Below, piece by piece: positions 43,416-49,581 of a DNA stretch of 49,581 nt. The notes under the pieces were generated by a model. That model was not told where the DNA came from. It did no database searches and worked only from the letters and a program-made list of their open reading frames with translations. Position numbers and translations under genes: made by a program. The stretch comes from a virus, in the IMG/VR virus record IMGVR_UViG_3300037247_002187, positions 1 through 49,581 of that record; one strand, 5' to 3'. Each line of letters starts with the position of its first letter. Positions within the stretch are counted from its first letter, which is position 1.

Positions 43416-43669
43416 TGCCCCAGCACGTCTTGAACTGGATCTTCCCAGCGGGAGTTTCAGTCAGAGAAATAGGCGTTTCGTGGGGCACACAATTGCCCTT
43501 ACCCATGCTCTTCTGCCGCAGGATATGGAAAGTGGGATGCTTCCCTCACAGAATGGGGTTCTATGGGATCAGCGTTCACCTTGACAGTAGCGGAGAAGAC
43601 ATGGTCCAAATCTTCCTGCGTGCGGCTCTCGACGGAGTGTCGTACGAGGAACACAATGTTACGTCTTGA
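43415..43669 (+). CDS. GFY-family small protein
   Basis: 84 aa starting MPQHVLNWIFPAGVSVREIG. LPLPMLFCRRIWKVGCFPHR then MGFYGISVHLDSSGEDMVQI: intermediate between the PMLFGQ subtype and the others. TAATG overlap upstream, 14-base overlap downstream. Confidence 0.55.
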   Translation: MPQHVLNWIFPAGVSVREIGVSWGTQLPLPMLFCRRIWKVGCFPHRMGFYGISVHLDSSGEDMVQIFLRAALDGVSYEEHNVTS

Positions 43670-43859
43670 AGAGTTTGGCTTCGGCAACTACAAAATGAAG
43701 ATTCACTTCACGTGGCCCGCGTGGACCGGGGATACACGCTGGCTGGTCTATCTGGATGTGATCGGATTCTATCACGTACAAATCTCGATAAGTGTTGGGG
43801 CGTCCATCGATCTCGGGAGCCGTCTCGCAGCCAAGATCAAAAAACATGCTGCACCTTGA
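43656..43859 (+). CDS. GFY-family small protein
   Basis: 67 aa starting MLRLEEFGFGNYKMKIHFTW. LVYLDVIGFYHVQISISVGA then SIDLGSRLAAKIKKHAAP, the motif followed by a strand and basic helix. A 15-codon ORF (43859-43906, ending in UAG) overlaps its stop and may be a remnant. Confidence 0.5.
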   Translation: MLRLEEFGFGNYKMKIHFTWPAWTGDTRWLVYLDVIGFYHVQISISVGASIDLGSRLAAKIKKHAAP

Positions 43860-43914
43860 TGCCAGATACAATGAGAGGACGTATTCCTCCGAGAAGGAAA
43901 AAGTAGATTAAGCC

Positions 43915-44214
43915 ATGGCAACCAGCAGACAAAAATCCGAAGATGAGAAGTGGGATCGCGAGAATGCAAAAAGGTCTTCAATGCGCACCTGTCCCGAATG
44001 CGAGCGCAAGGTTGATTTGGTGCCGCGCCAATACGTCTTCCTTGTGCTTAATGAGGGCCAGGCCAGGCTATACTTCTGCTCCCAGGAATGCAAGCAAAGC
44101 TACCTGGACAAACTCGAAGAAGTTGTCGAGGATGAAATGGGAAAGAATGTTGGCGACATGCTCGACGATGGCTTCGCGATGCTCGAGAACGATGAAGATG
44201 ACGATTGGAAATGA
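43915..44214 (+). CDS. Zinc-finger protein (MYM/FCS-like)
   Basis: 99 aa. MRTCPECERKVDLVP and LYFCSQECKQSYLDKLEEVV form C-P-x-C ... F-C-S-x-E-C-K-x-x-Y, a treble-clef finger of the FCS/MYM kind, then an acidic tail. No GFY motif. Possibly protein-protein or nucleic acid binding. Confidence 0.55.
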   Translation: MATSRQKSEDEKWDRENAKRSSMRTCPECERKVDLVPRQYVFLVLNEGQARLYFCSQECKQSYLDKLEEVVEDEMGKNVGDMLDDGFAMLENDEDDDWK

Positions 44215-44225
44215 GGAGACCATAG

Positions 44226-44471
44226 ATGGCCAAGTATCCTGAATCCGAAAAACTCCGCAGCCCAGACGTAGGTATCCTGAGACAATTCATGGAATGGCTC
44301 ACCGAAGAGCGCGATAAGCCCATCGAGCTTTACTTCTGGGAGTCGCCCGACGACAACCACCCCAGCATCTGTTTCGACAAGCCCGAAGACCTCATCATGG
44401 AGTACCTGGGTATCGACCAGAAAAAACTTGAGCACGAGCGTCGTGCCATGGTGGAAGAGATGAGGAGTTAG
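44226..44471 (+). CDS. Acidic helical protein, unknown
   Basis: 81 aa behind GAGGAGACCATAG. LRQFMEWLTEERDKPIELYF and DDNHPSICFDKPEDLIMEYL; a small conserved-looking phage protein. Ends in TAG. A terminator follows 59 bases later. Confidence 0.5.
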   Translation: MAKYPESEKLRSPDVGILRQFMEWLTEERDKPIELYFWESPDDNHPSICFDKPEDLIMEYLGIDQKKLEHERRAMVEEMRS

Positions 44472-44529
44472 GAATGAAAATCCCACAGAAGATGGGGAAG
44501 AAAAATAAGGAGGAACATCCGTCAGTACT

Positions 44530-44553
44530 GAGAGGGACCGCCACCTCTCTTTT
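44530..44553 (+). terminator. Intrinsic terminator
   Basis: GAGAGG-GACCGCCA-CCTCTC followed by TTTT; directly upstream of a GGTATAAG element. Confidence 0.7.
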
Positions 44554-44555
44554 AC

Positions 44556-44563
44556 GGTATAAG
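44556..44563 (+). promoter_or_regulatory. GGTATAAG element
   Basis: GGTATAAG two bases after the terminator T-run and 36 bases before the ATG at 44599; ribosome site GGAAAGGAGATTT between. Confidence 0.55.
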
Positions 44564-44598
44564 GAGAATATGGGAAACTTTTCGCGGAAAGGAGATTT

Positions 44599-44958
44599 AT
44601 GATGAATAATGATGCGCCGAAAGCGCACCCTGAGCTAGATCAATTTCTAGCGGCTGTGGACGTAGATATGAGGGGCTTTGAACTCTATGACGTAGCAGAC
44701 GAGTGGATGCCTTCACGCGAGGAGGATGCCACGCCAGTGGAAATCTTTAAGCGAGGCTTTGATTTGGGCAGAAAGGCTGGCGAAAGAGAAGTCTACTCCG
44801 TGGATTCTCACGAAGTTCGATGTTATTTCATCGGGACAGTAAACGAAATTCTAGGACGGATGGCGCTGCATCTCTTCCGCACAGAGATTGACAATGTGAA
44901 AATCAAGACCGTAGCACCGTGTTCGACAGACGAAAATCAAACCATGGAGAGGGATTGA
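44599..44958 (+). CDS. Unknown protein, last gene of the plus-strand region
   Basis: 119 aa (a second ATG follows at once). Acidic, with EEDATPVEIFKRGFDLGRKA and a C-terminal EILGRMALHLFRTEIDNVKI. Expressed as a single-gene unit between its own promoter element and terminator. No family recognised. Confidence 0.55.
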   Translation: MMNNDAPKAHPELDQFLAAVDVDMRGFELYDVADEWMPSREEDATPVEIFKRGFDLGRKAGEREVYSVDSHEVRCYFIGTVNEILGRMALHLFRTEIDNVKIKTVAPCSTDENQTMERD

Positions 44959-44970
44959 ACCCTCTCTTTT
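44947..44970 (+). terminator. Intrinsic terminator at the strand switch
   Basis: GAGAGGG-ATTGAA-CCCTCTC then TTTT; overlaps the end of the last plus-strand gene. The minus-strand packaging operon ends about 66 bases further on, so this lies between converging units. Confidence 0.75.
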
Positions 44971-45036
44971 AGCTATCGCGTCGGTCAGCAGTCTTTCAGG
45001 TTCCTACTCGGTTCCCGTCCGGCCTGCCTTCACCGG

Positions 45037-45402
45037 CTACGTCTCTGACGGGACAGCCACCGGGTTTGGCTCTTCCCACGGAAACCGCCAGTAGTGACCG
45101 TGCGTGGGCATATTCAACCTATGCACCTGTGACGTTTCTCGCACAATCTGGCGTCCGTAGGAGTCGTCCCTCGCCTCGTCATCAGTGACATACACGATGT
45201 TGAGGCACGGCAGGTCGGTCAAATCGTCTTCGGCGGACTTTGGCCGGGTAACATAATGGCCGTCCTCCTCGACGAGATTCCCTTCCGCATCCAGCACGTC
45301 CTCGTGCTGGTCGAACACACAAGTGACCAGTGCGTCGTGCGGGTTGCCATGCTCATCGTGATAAATCACGTGATCACGGACTCTGGGTCTCCGCTTCTCC
45401 AA
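45037..45402 (-). CDS. Unknown conserved-looking protein, end of packaging operon
   Basis: 121 aa if started at the TTG at 45402, eight bases after AGGAGG; the upstream GTG at 45411 directly abuts that site and would be poorly placed. RPRVRDHVIYHDEHGNPHDA, a beta-rich start typical of small barrels, then an acidic middle and a C-terminal THGHYWRFPWEEPNPVAVPS that looks like a family signature. Function unknown. Confidence 0.5.
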   Translation of the reverse strand: MEKRRPRVRDHVIYHDEHGNPHDALVTCVFDQHEDVLDAEGNLVEEDGHYVTRPKSAEDDLTDLPCLNIVYVTDDEARDDSYGRQIVRETSQVHRLNMPTHGHYWRFPWEEPNPVAVPSET

Positions 45403-45443
45403 TTTCCTCACCTCCTTTCGTTTTTCAAGGGTTACTTTATAGT

Positions 45444-46076
45444 CTACGATTCCGCCTTGGACTGAGCAAGCATTTCTTTGAATCTTCTATGTTCTTCCGA
45501 TCCGTATCCCCCACCAGTCATCCAGGCATAGTCGGCTTCACGAAGCATGTTCTGTGGAGATTGGTTGAACTCGACCGGGGACAGATGCTCAGTCCCAACG
45601 ATGTAATTGTCACGGTTCCCGCAATTGCGCTGCGTCTTCATCTCGTCGAACTTCTTTCGTGTTATTTCTCCAAGCACTTCCACCCACAAGCACTCATCGA
45701 CGAATTTCTCCGGGTCTTGAACATCCGGCACGCGACAGAGCACGTATCTCCCCGGCTTCTTGAAATTCCACTCCTTGACCGAAATCTTCAGGTGAATGTC
45801 ATCGCCTTGCCAGCATGCGGCTTTCACTTCGACTCGGCTGAAATCTTCCTTATCCCCGAAAGGCCTGGCACTCGTATCTACGGCCACGCCCTTCATGCGG
45901 GCATAGGCAATTTCCGCAGCGGCTCCAAGGTAGTGGGGAAGAACGTGGCTTTTCCCATTGACTCCGTTTTTGTAAATGTAGTCGTTGTCCATCAACTGTT
46001 TTGGTTTCGTCCAACAGCGGAACTCTCCGATCCATTTGGCGTTGATCCGCTGATACCGCGTCAATCTGATCTTCAT
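45444..46076 (-). CDS. PD-(D/E)XK-type nuclease-like protein
   Basis: 210 aa, ATGA overlap. GAAAEIAYARMKGVAVD then DFSRVEVKAACWQGDDIHLK gives a Glu in a first helix, a beta hairpin with E-V-K (E-x-K of the PD-(D/E)XK core) and a following strand. Related phage proteins near terminases may be endonucleases of the recombination or packaging step. The first catalytic Asp is not certain (Asp119-region). Ends in TAG. Confidence 0.5.
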   Translation of the reverse strand: MKIRLTRYQRINAKWIGEFRCWTKPKQLMDNDYIYKNGVNGKSHVLPHYLGAAAEIAYARMKGVAVDTSARPFGDKEDFSRVEVKAACWQGDDIHLKISVKEWNFKKPGRYVLCRVPDVQDPEKFVDECLWVEVLGEITRKKFDEMKTQRNCGNRDNYIVGTEHLSPVEFNQSPQNMLREADYAWMTGGGYGSEEHRRFKEMLAQSKAES

Positions 46077-46315
46077 TCAGAACTCCCGTCGGATTTGCCA
46101 TCGTCTTGATTATTTTCAGGCGTCTCATCGATCTCTTCCAGCATCTTTTTCCAGTTGCCGTATGGAAACTCCTTGTTTGGATCTAGCCCAAATCGATACG
46201 GTTTCTTTGCCGTGATTATGTATAGGCACCCGTCAATGATTTTCAATGTGTCGCCGACGAAGATCCTCACGCCTTCAACCATGACGGTTTTAGTGGATCG
46301 ATACACTTTGGCCAT
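46073..46315 (-). CDS. Small protein after the terminase
   Basis: 80 aa from ATG 46315, two bases from the terminase stop. MAKVYRSTKTVMVEGVRIFV and GDTLKIIDGCLYIITAKKPY suggest a small beta barrel; acidic tail. An upstream start at 46360 would lie inside the terminase gene and is unlikely. Function unknown. Confidence 0.55.
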   Translation of the reverse strand: MAKVYRSTKTVMVEGVRIFVGDTLKIIDGCLYIITAKKPYRFGLDPNKEFPYGNWKKMLEEIDETPENNQDDGKSDGSSE

Positions 46316-46316
46316 T

Positions 46317-48008
46317 TTACCTGTATCGTCCAAAATAGAATCCAGCTGCCAAATCAGCATAAATTATGGAATGCGCCACATCGTCCGGTTTGTCCGGGGC
46401 GTGGCTATATGTAATTAGCTGCCGGGCGTCGTTATATTCCACGTTGATATTCAGTACGTCCCGCCCAAATACCTCGAATTCATCCCAATTGAAAAAGGCG
46501 AATTCCTTCTTCTGAATTCGGCGGAAGAATTCGGTCATCACTTGAGTGCGCGCGACAATGTATCTAAATGTCTCTTTGTCGTACTTGATGGGCCTTCTTT
46601 GCTGGGAGACATATTGGAATTCCATTACCCGCTGGACTCCCCACGTCTCTCTGAGAATGGCATTCTGAGCGGCACCAAAGCCCCAGTCAGATCCAATAAG
46701 CTGGACATTATACTGACTGCAAATTTGGCTGATCAGTCTGGGCTGCAAAGCCAAGTTGGCTTCAGGCCCCTCGAACCGCTTGCAGAAGAATATGCTGAAC
46801 CTGTTGGGATGCAAGAAGGCCCCAATGGTCAAGATCGTGTACGCGGCCACCTCTCCCACGCCTGTGCCCCAGTCGATACCGGCAAAGCATGGGAAGGTCT
46901 TAATCCACGGCTCAGGCGTCGTGATATTGCCGCAGGCCTGTCGGGTGGTTGGATGCTTCAAATCGCAGCAGGCGCGAACCTCAGCCTCTGTGAGGGGCTT
47001 CTGGCCGAGGTCGTAGGAAAGACCCAGCACTTCGTTGTGAAAGCGGGCTCCTGAATACCGGTTCCTCTTATCGATGACCGATTCTTCTGCCCCGGTCGGA
47101 TCATGGATCTTGACCCACGGAACCATGAGCTGGGAAATGCGATACCCTTCCCAAGTTCCCTTTTTGTTGAAAATTACCCACTCTCCATCGGTCGGATAAA
47201 TCACTTTTCTGCATTTCTTGCAAATTAGCGTCTTATCGCCAATTGAATTCTCGTCCAAATAGTTCCAATTGGCACAATGTCGGCATTTTACCATCCATTC
47301 TCGCTGCGTACTTAACCTCCAATAGAACTCAATTGAATTATCAGAAGTCTTTGGTGTGCCTGAGTATAGGAAGATCTTATAATCGGAGTGAGATAGACAT
47401 TCCTCAATTACCGGAATATTCTCGGGCAAAATGTCCTGAATCTCGTCAATATTCAATTGGTCGGCAGAAATACCACGACAGGCGTCCGGAGTCAGGTACG
47501 CCGAGCGGTAATACTGGCTCGACCCGTTGTTGAACGTCTTGTCGAAAACCTGATCAATACAAGACCTGTCCACGAACGTAGATACGTATGGCGAGTACCT
47601 TATAACCGGTCTGACGCGGTCGTTGCTGAACTGGCTGGCCTGCTTGCTCCGTGGCCCTACATACAGGGCAGCGAAGTTGGCTCTACGGCAGCAGTTAGTA
47701 ATGATCTTGTTGGCGAGCGTAGTGCTCTTCTCGACCTGACGGCCAGCCTTAAGAAGTACACGGTGATGACGACCCGCAAGTCGGTCATAAATTGGCCGTA
47801 AGTACTTTCTTTGATTCAAAGAGAACTTTCGGCCCTTCAAAACAAGATATTTCTCGCACCACTCGGAATGCAACATCCTAAGTTGCGCCAGGTCGGCGTC
47901 GTCCGCAGGGTCCGAGCCAGTAACTTCTGCCGGTGGCCTGCTATCTTCCTCTGTTTCCAGAGACGTGCAAGCCGAGTTAACCACTTGACTTGAGGTCTTC
48001 AATCTCAT
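46317..48008 (-). CDS. terL: Terminase large subunit
   Basis: 563 aa. ATPase: Walker A GRQVEKST (residues 89-96, with Glu in the place of the usual Gly before Lys-Ser), Walker B LNIDEIQD (185-192) and coupling motif LYSGTPKT (214-221). A zinc ribbon (Cys242, Cys245, Cys263, Cys266) is inserted, as in a subset of phage terminases. RNase H-like nuclease: GIDWGTG with Asp379, GSDWGFG with Asp441, and a late DDVAHS with Asp542/543. It translocates and cuts DNA at the portal. Its start overlaps the preceding gene by 32 bases. Confidence 0.9.
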   Translation of the reverse strand: MRLKTSSQVVNSACTSLETEEDSRPPAEVTGSDPADDADLAQLRMLHSEWCEKYLVLKGRKFSLNQRKYLRPIYDRLAGRHHRVLLKAGRQVEKSTTLANKIITNCCRRANFAALYVGPRSKQASQFSNDRVRPVIRYSPYVSTFVDRSCIDQVFDKTFNNGSSQYYRSAYLTPDACRGISADQLNIDEIQDILPENIPVIEECLSHSDYKIFLYSGTPKTSDNSIEFYWRLSTQREWMVKCRHCANWNYLDENSIGDKTLICKKCRKVIYPTDGEWVIFNKKGTWEGYRISQLMVPWVKIHDPTGAEESVIDKRNRYSGARFHNEVLGLSYDLGQKPLTEAEVRACCDLKHPTTRQACGNITTPEPWIKTFPCFAGIDWGTGVGEVAAYTILTIGAFLHPNRFSIFFCKRFEGPEANLALQPRLISQICSQYNVQLIGSDWGFGAAQNAILRETWGVQRVMEFQYVSQQRRPIKYDKETFRYIVARTQVMTEFFRRIQKKEFAFFNWDEFEVFGRDVLNINVEYNDARQLITYSHAPDKPDDVAHSIIYADLAAGFYFGRYR

Positions 48009-49149
48009 CCTCCGCTACAATATCCTCGAGCATTTTGTCATTATCTTCCGCCGAAACTTCCTGTACGTCCGGCATTTGCTTTTCTCCGGTAGCCAATTTC
48101 CTCCGTTCATCAATCTTGGCTTTCGCTTCCTCCTCCCTCTTCCTCTTGGCATCCTCATGCGCCCTGAACATATCGTCAGCCAGCTTCATACCTCGGAGCT
48201 GATGGACGCTGGCGGAGAGATATTCAATGTCGTCGCGTTCGAGCAACTTGTTGTATGCCCACTTGGACTTGTACCAGGCATCGTCCAGTTCGTCCATTTT
48301 GCTGAGCTTGCCCTTGAGCATTAACTCTTTATAGACATTGAGCTTACTGTCTACGCAGTTGCCTCTGACCATAGCCTTGCTGGTACTGGTCTTCGCACCT
48401 ATATCATCGAGATATGCTTCCCAGTCTTCATTCCGGAGGTGCCGGATGTAGTGGAAGATCAGCACGTAATTGCGAATGACACTCGGATCTATCCTCAGAT
48501 CCCTTGCTTCCTCAATGGCGTTTGCAGCCTCGTATGGCTTGAAGTTGGCGGTGGACATGATCTCTATCATGAACCGCATCCCGGTGTCTCCCATGACGGC
48601 GTACGGGACGTAGCCATACAGATCCTCGTACAGCTCGTTGAACTCGAGCCACTTGATCCAACCATCGAAGTCCCTGCACAGGGCATGGTCCCTGCCGAGC
48701 CGCATTCGCCTCTGGACCATCGGGGGAGCTGTCAGGTATATCGCTTGGTACATCTCTTCCAATTCGTGCTGAGGAGGGATTATCAGGTCCAGGCGGTTGA
48801 GATCTTTCTTCACCGCATCGTAGTCCTGCCCCAGCGATGCAAACAGAAAGAATAGGTAAAATTGATGCGGGTACTCCCGCCCGATATATGGAATGTTAGG
48901 ACCGGTATTGGTGAGCAGTATCCGCCTAAGTTCACCAATAGGTATTACTCTACGGGTTAGGCTGGTCGGATGTGGCTCCGTCCGGATCTGCCCTTTCTTC
49001 ATCTTATTGGTAATACTTTTCCGCGTCTCGTTTACATGCTCAGCGAATTCGGTAGGTGTCACGAAGGTACGGAACGGGGGAATTCCCTTGACCTCCCCTT
49101 CCTTCGGAGGACGTAATATCCGCTTGGCGCTTATCTTTCCGTTTCCCAT
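47977..49149 (-). CDS. Terminase-associated DNA-binding protein (small-subunit candidate)
   Basis: 390 aa, directly upstream of and overlapping the terminase. An N-terminal helix-turn-helix-like part (TPTEFAEHVNETRKSITNKM) is followed by a helical domain and a Glu/Lys-rich coiled coil at the end (DAKRKREEEAKAKIDERRKL). Position and layout (DNA-binding start, oligomerising end) fit a terminase small subunit, though it is two to three times the usual length. The assignment is by context only. Confidence 0.45.
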   Translation of the reverse strand: MGNGKISAKRILRPPKEGEVKGIPPFRTFVTPTEFAEHVNETRKSITNKMKKGQIRTEPHPTSLTRRVIPIGELRRILLTNTGPNIPYIGREYPHQFYLFFLFASLGQDYDAVKKDLNRLDLIIPPQHELEEMYQAIYLTAPPMVQRRMRLGRDHALCRDFDGWIKWLEFNELYEDLYGYVPYAVMGDTGMRFMIEIMSTANFKPYEAANAIEEARDLRIDPSVIRNYVLIFHYIRHLRNEDWEAYLDDIGAKTSTSKAMVRGNCVDSKLNVYKELMLKGKLSKMDELDDAWYKSKWAYNKLLERDDIEYLSASVHQLRGMKLADDMFRAHEDAKRKREEEAKAKIDERRKLATGEKQMPDVQEVSAEDNDKMLEDIVAEDEIEDLKSSG

Positions 49150-49188
49150 TTGGTCCCGCTCATACCGAATAAAGTATTCGCATCATAC

Positions 49189-49216
49189 ACGATAGCACTT
49201 TACGACGAGTTGTCAA
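49189..49216 (-). promoter_or_regulatory. Promoter of the packaging operon
   Basis: Minus strand TTGACA (49211-49216), 16 bases, TATCGT (49189-49194) with an upstream TG (extended -10), about 40 bases before the ATG at 49149. Lies in the gap behind a weak terminator. Confidence 0.55.
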
Positions 49217-49232
49217 TAATCGTAAACAATGT

Positions 49233-49285
49233 AAAAAAGAAAGCAGAGTAACTCCTGCCTTCTTCTTCTGTCGCGAGTTCGCGAC
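49233..49285 (-). terminator. Weak terminator and perfect palindrome in the packaging intergenic region
   Basis: On the minus strand GCAGGAGTTACTCTGC (short hairpin) is followed by TTTCTTTTTT, ending the 78-aa gene upstream. Just before it GTCGCGAGTTCGCGAC (49270-49285) is a perfect 7-bp inverted repeat around GT, a possible operator or second hairpin. Confidence 0.45.
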
Positions 49286-49328
49286 CTGAGAATTGGTATT
49301 CGTATCGATTTCTTCGTAAGCCCTTTAC

Positions 49329-49565
49329 TCAAGCTTCCTTAGACTGTCGCCGTTTGACGACATAGGACCGCCTTCCCTTCTTGAATATATGGGGAATCCG
49401 CTCTGGCTTCTGCTCGATCTGCCTCACGCCAATGAGCTCCATGTGGCAGTCGCCGGGGTGATCGTGTGCGATCCGAGACCGGGCAATCTCCACGCCCTCG
49501 TCATCGACGATGCGCCACTGCCACAATCCGTCCTTCTGATTCTGGTAGATCTCATACTTGTACAT
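49329..49565 (-). CDS. DUF1508/YegP-like protein
   Basis: 78 aa, ATG 49565 behind AGGAGAAGGAGTCCAG. MYKYEIYQNQKDGLWQWRIV then DDEGVEIARSRIAHDHPGDC matches the DUF1508 repeat ([YF]-x-[IV]-Y-x-D-x-x-G-x-[WY]-R-W-R-x-x-x-x-N/D-G-x-x-I-A-x-S), single copy, with a basic C-terminal tail. Small beta-sheet protein of unknown function, here at the head of the packaging module. Confidence 0.65.
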   Translation of the reverse strand: MYKYEIYQNQKDGLWQWRIVDDEGVEIARSRIAHDHPGDCHMELIGVRQIEQKPERIPHIFKKGRRSYVVKRRQSKEA

Positions 49566-49581
49566 CTGGACTCCTTCTCCT

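Noticed and set aside
44474-44602. 42-codon ORF reading through a terminator and GGTATAAG
   Set aside because: Has an ATG and overlaps the next start, but it runs across an intrinsic terminator and a promoter element, so it is unlikely to be expressed as a protein.
1-49581. Full reassignment of UAG (genetic code 15) in this phage
   Set aside because: UAG ends many well-formed genes, followed by proper starts of the next gene, and long genes such as terminase, protease and capsid have no in-frame UAG. Partial suppression is the only form supported.

Overview
The window is part of the genome of a tailed double-stranded DNA bacteriophage (Caudoviricetes), probably large and without a close relative that I recognise. 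The evidence is a large terminase subunit (46317-48008, minus), a prohead-protease-like protein with a His/Ser pair (10473-12446, minus), an HK97-fold-type major capsid protein (6439-7344, minus) with a putative decoration protein upstream, head-tail connector candidates, strong Shine-Dalgarno sites with ATGA/GTGA/TGATG coupling between genes, and many very small genes. Nothing suggests integration: I saw no integrase, repressor or attachment site. The host cannot be named; ribosome binding sites and a sigma70-type promoter say it is bacterial.

Layout. (1) 1-15,935, minus strand: the virion operon, read right to left from a good promoter (TTGACT-N17-TATAAT, 15,964-15,992). It runs from a 373-aa virion protein through Ala/Gly-rich proteins, the protease, acidic scaffold-like proteins, decoration and major capsid protein and connectors to a series of very small basic or Gly-rich proteins that continue off the left edge. 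(2) 15,936-45,000, plus strand (one minus gene at 17,975): about 60 small accessory genes in tightly coupled operons, cut into modules by terminators that are followed at once by a repeated GGTATAAG element, probably a phage promoter. Recognisable members are a NADAR-domain protein with a zinc ribbon, a PTH2-like protein, DUF1643, DUF2283, DUF4120-like, HicB-like, GNAT, nucleoside 2-deoxyribosyltransferase-like and two papain-like-fold candidates. tRNA genes and RNA-rich gaps are interspersed. (3) 45,037-49,581, minus strand: the packaging module (small conserved genes, nuclease-like protein, terminase, a terminase-associated protein and a DUF1508-like protein).

Unusual content. A 2.9-kb tract (22,780-25,650) carries no credible gene and consists of some 60-80 degenerate ~38-43-bp repeats on a strand that is very C-rich and G-poor. 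Two tRNA-like genes carry insertions in the D-loop that share the same ends and a covarying stem. A tRNA with anticodon CUA (amber suppressor) coexists with UAG used as an ordinary stop; two small genes have an in-frame UAG at codon 5, and several neighbouring genes, including decoration protein and major capsid protein, are joined in frame across a single UAG. At least seven small virion-cluster proteins begin with an M-x-LIEKLA-type peptide, and related K-[LIV]-A motifs occur in scaffold-like proteins and at residue 32 of the capsid protein: I infer a capsid-targeting and prohead-protease cleavage signal. A family of about ten tiny proteins sharing a GFY motif is clustered at 38-44 kb. A tandem hairpin RNA with a conserved loop lies at 34.3-34.9 kb.

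All family calls are from reading motifs by eye; no database search was run.
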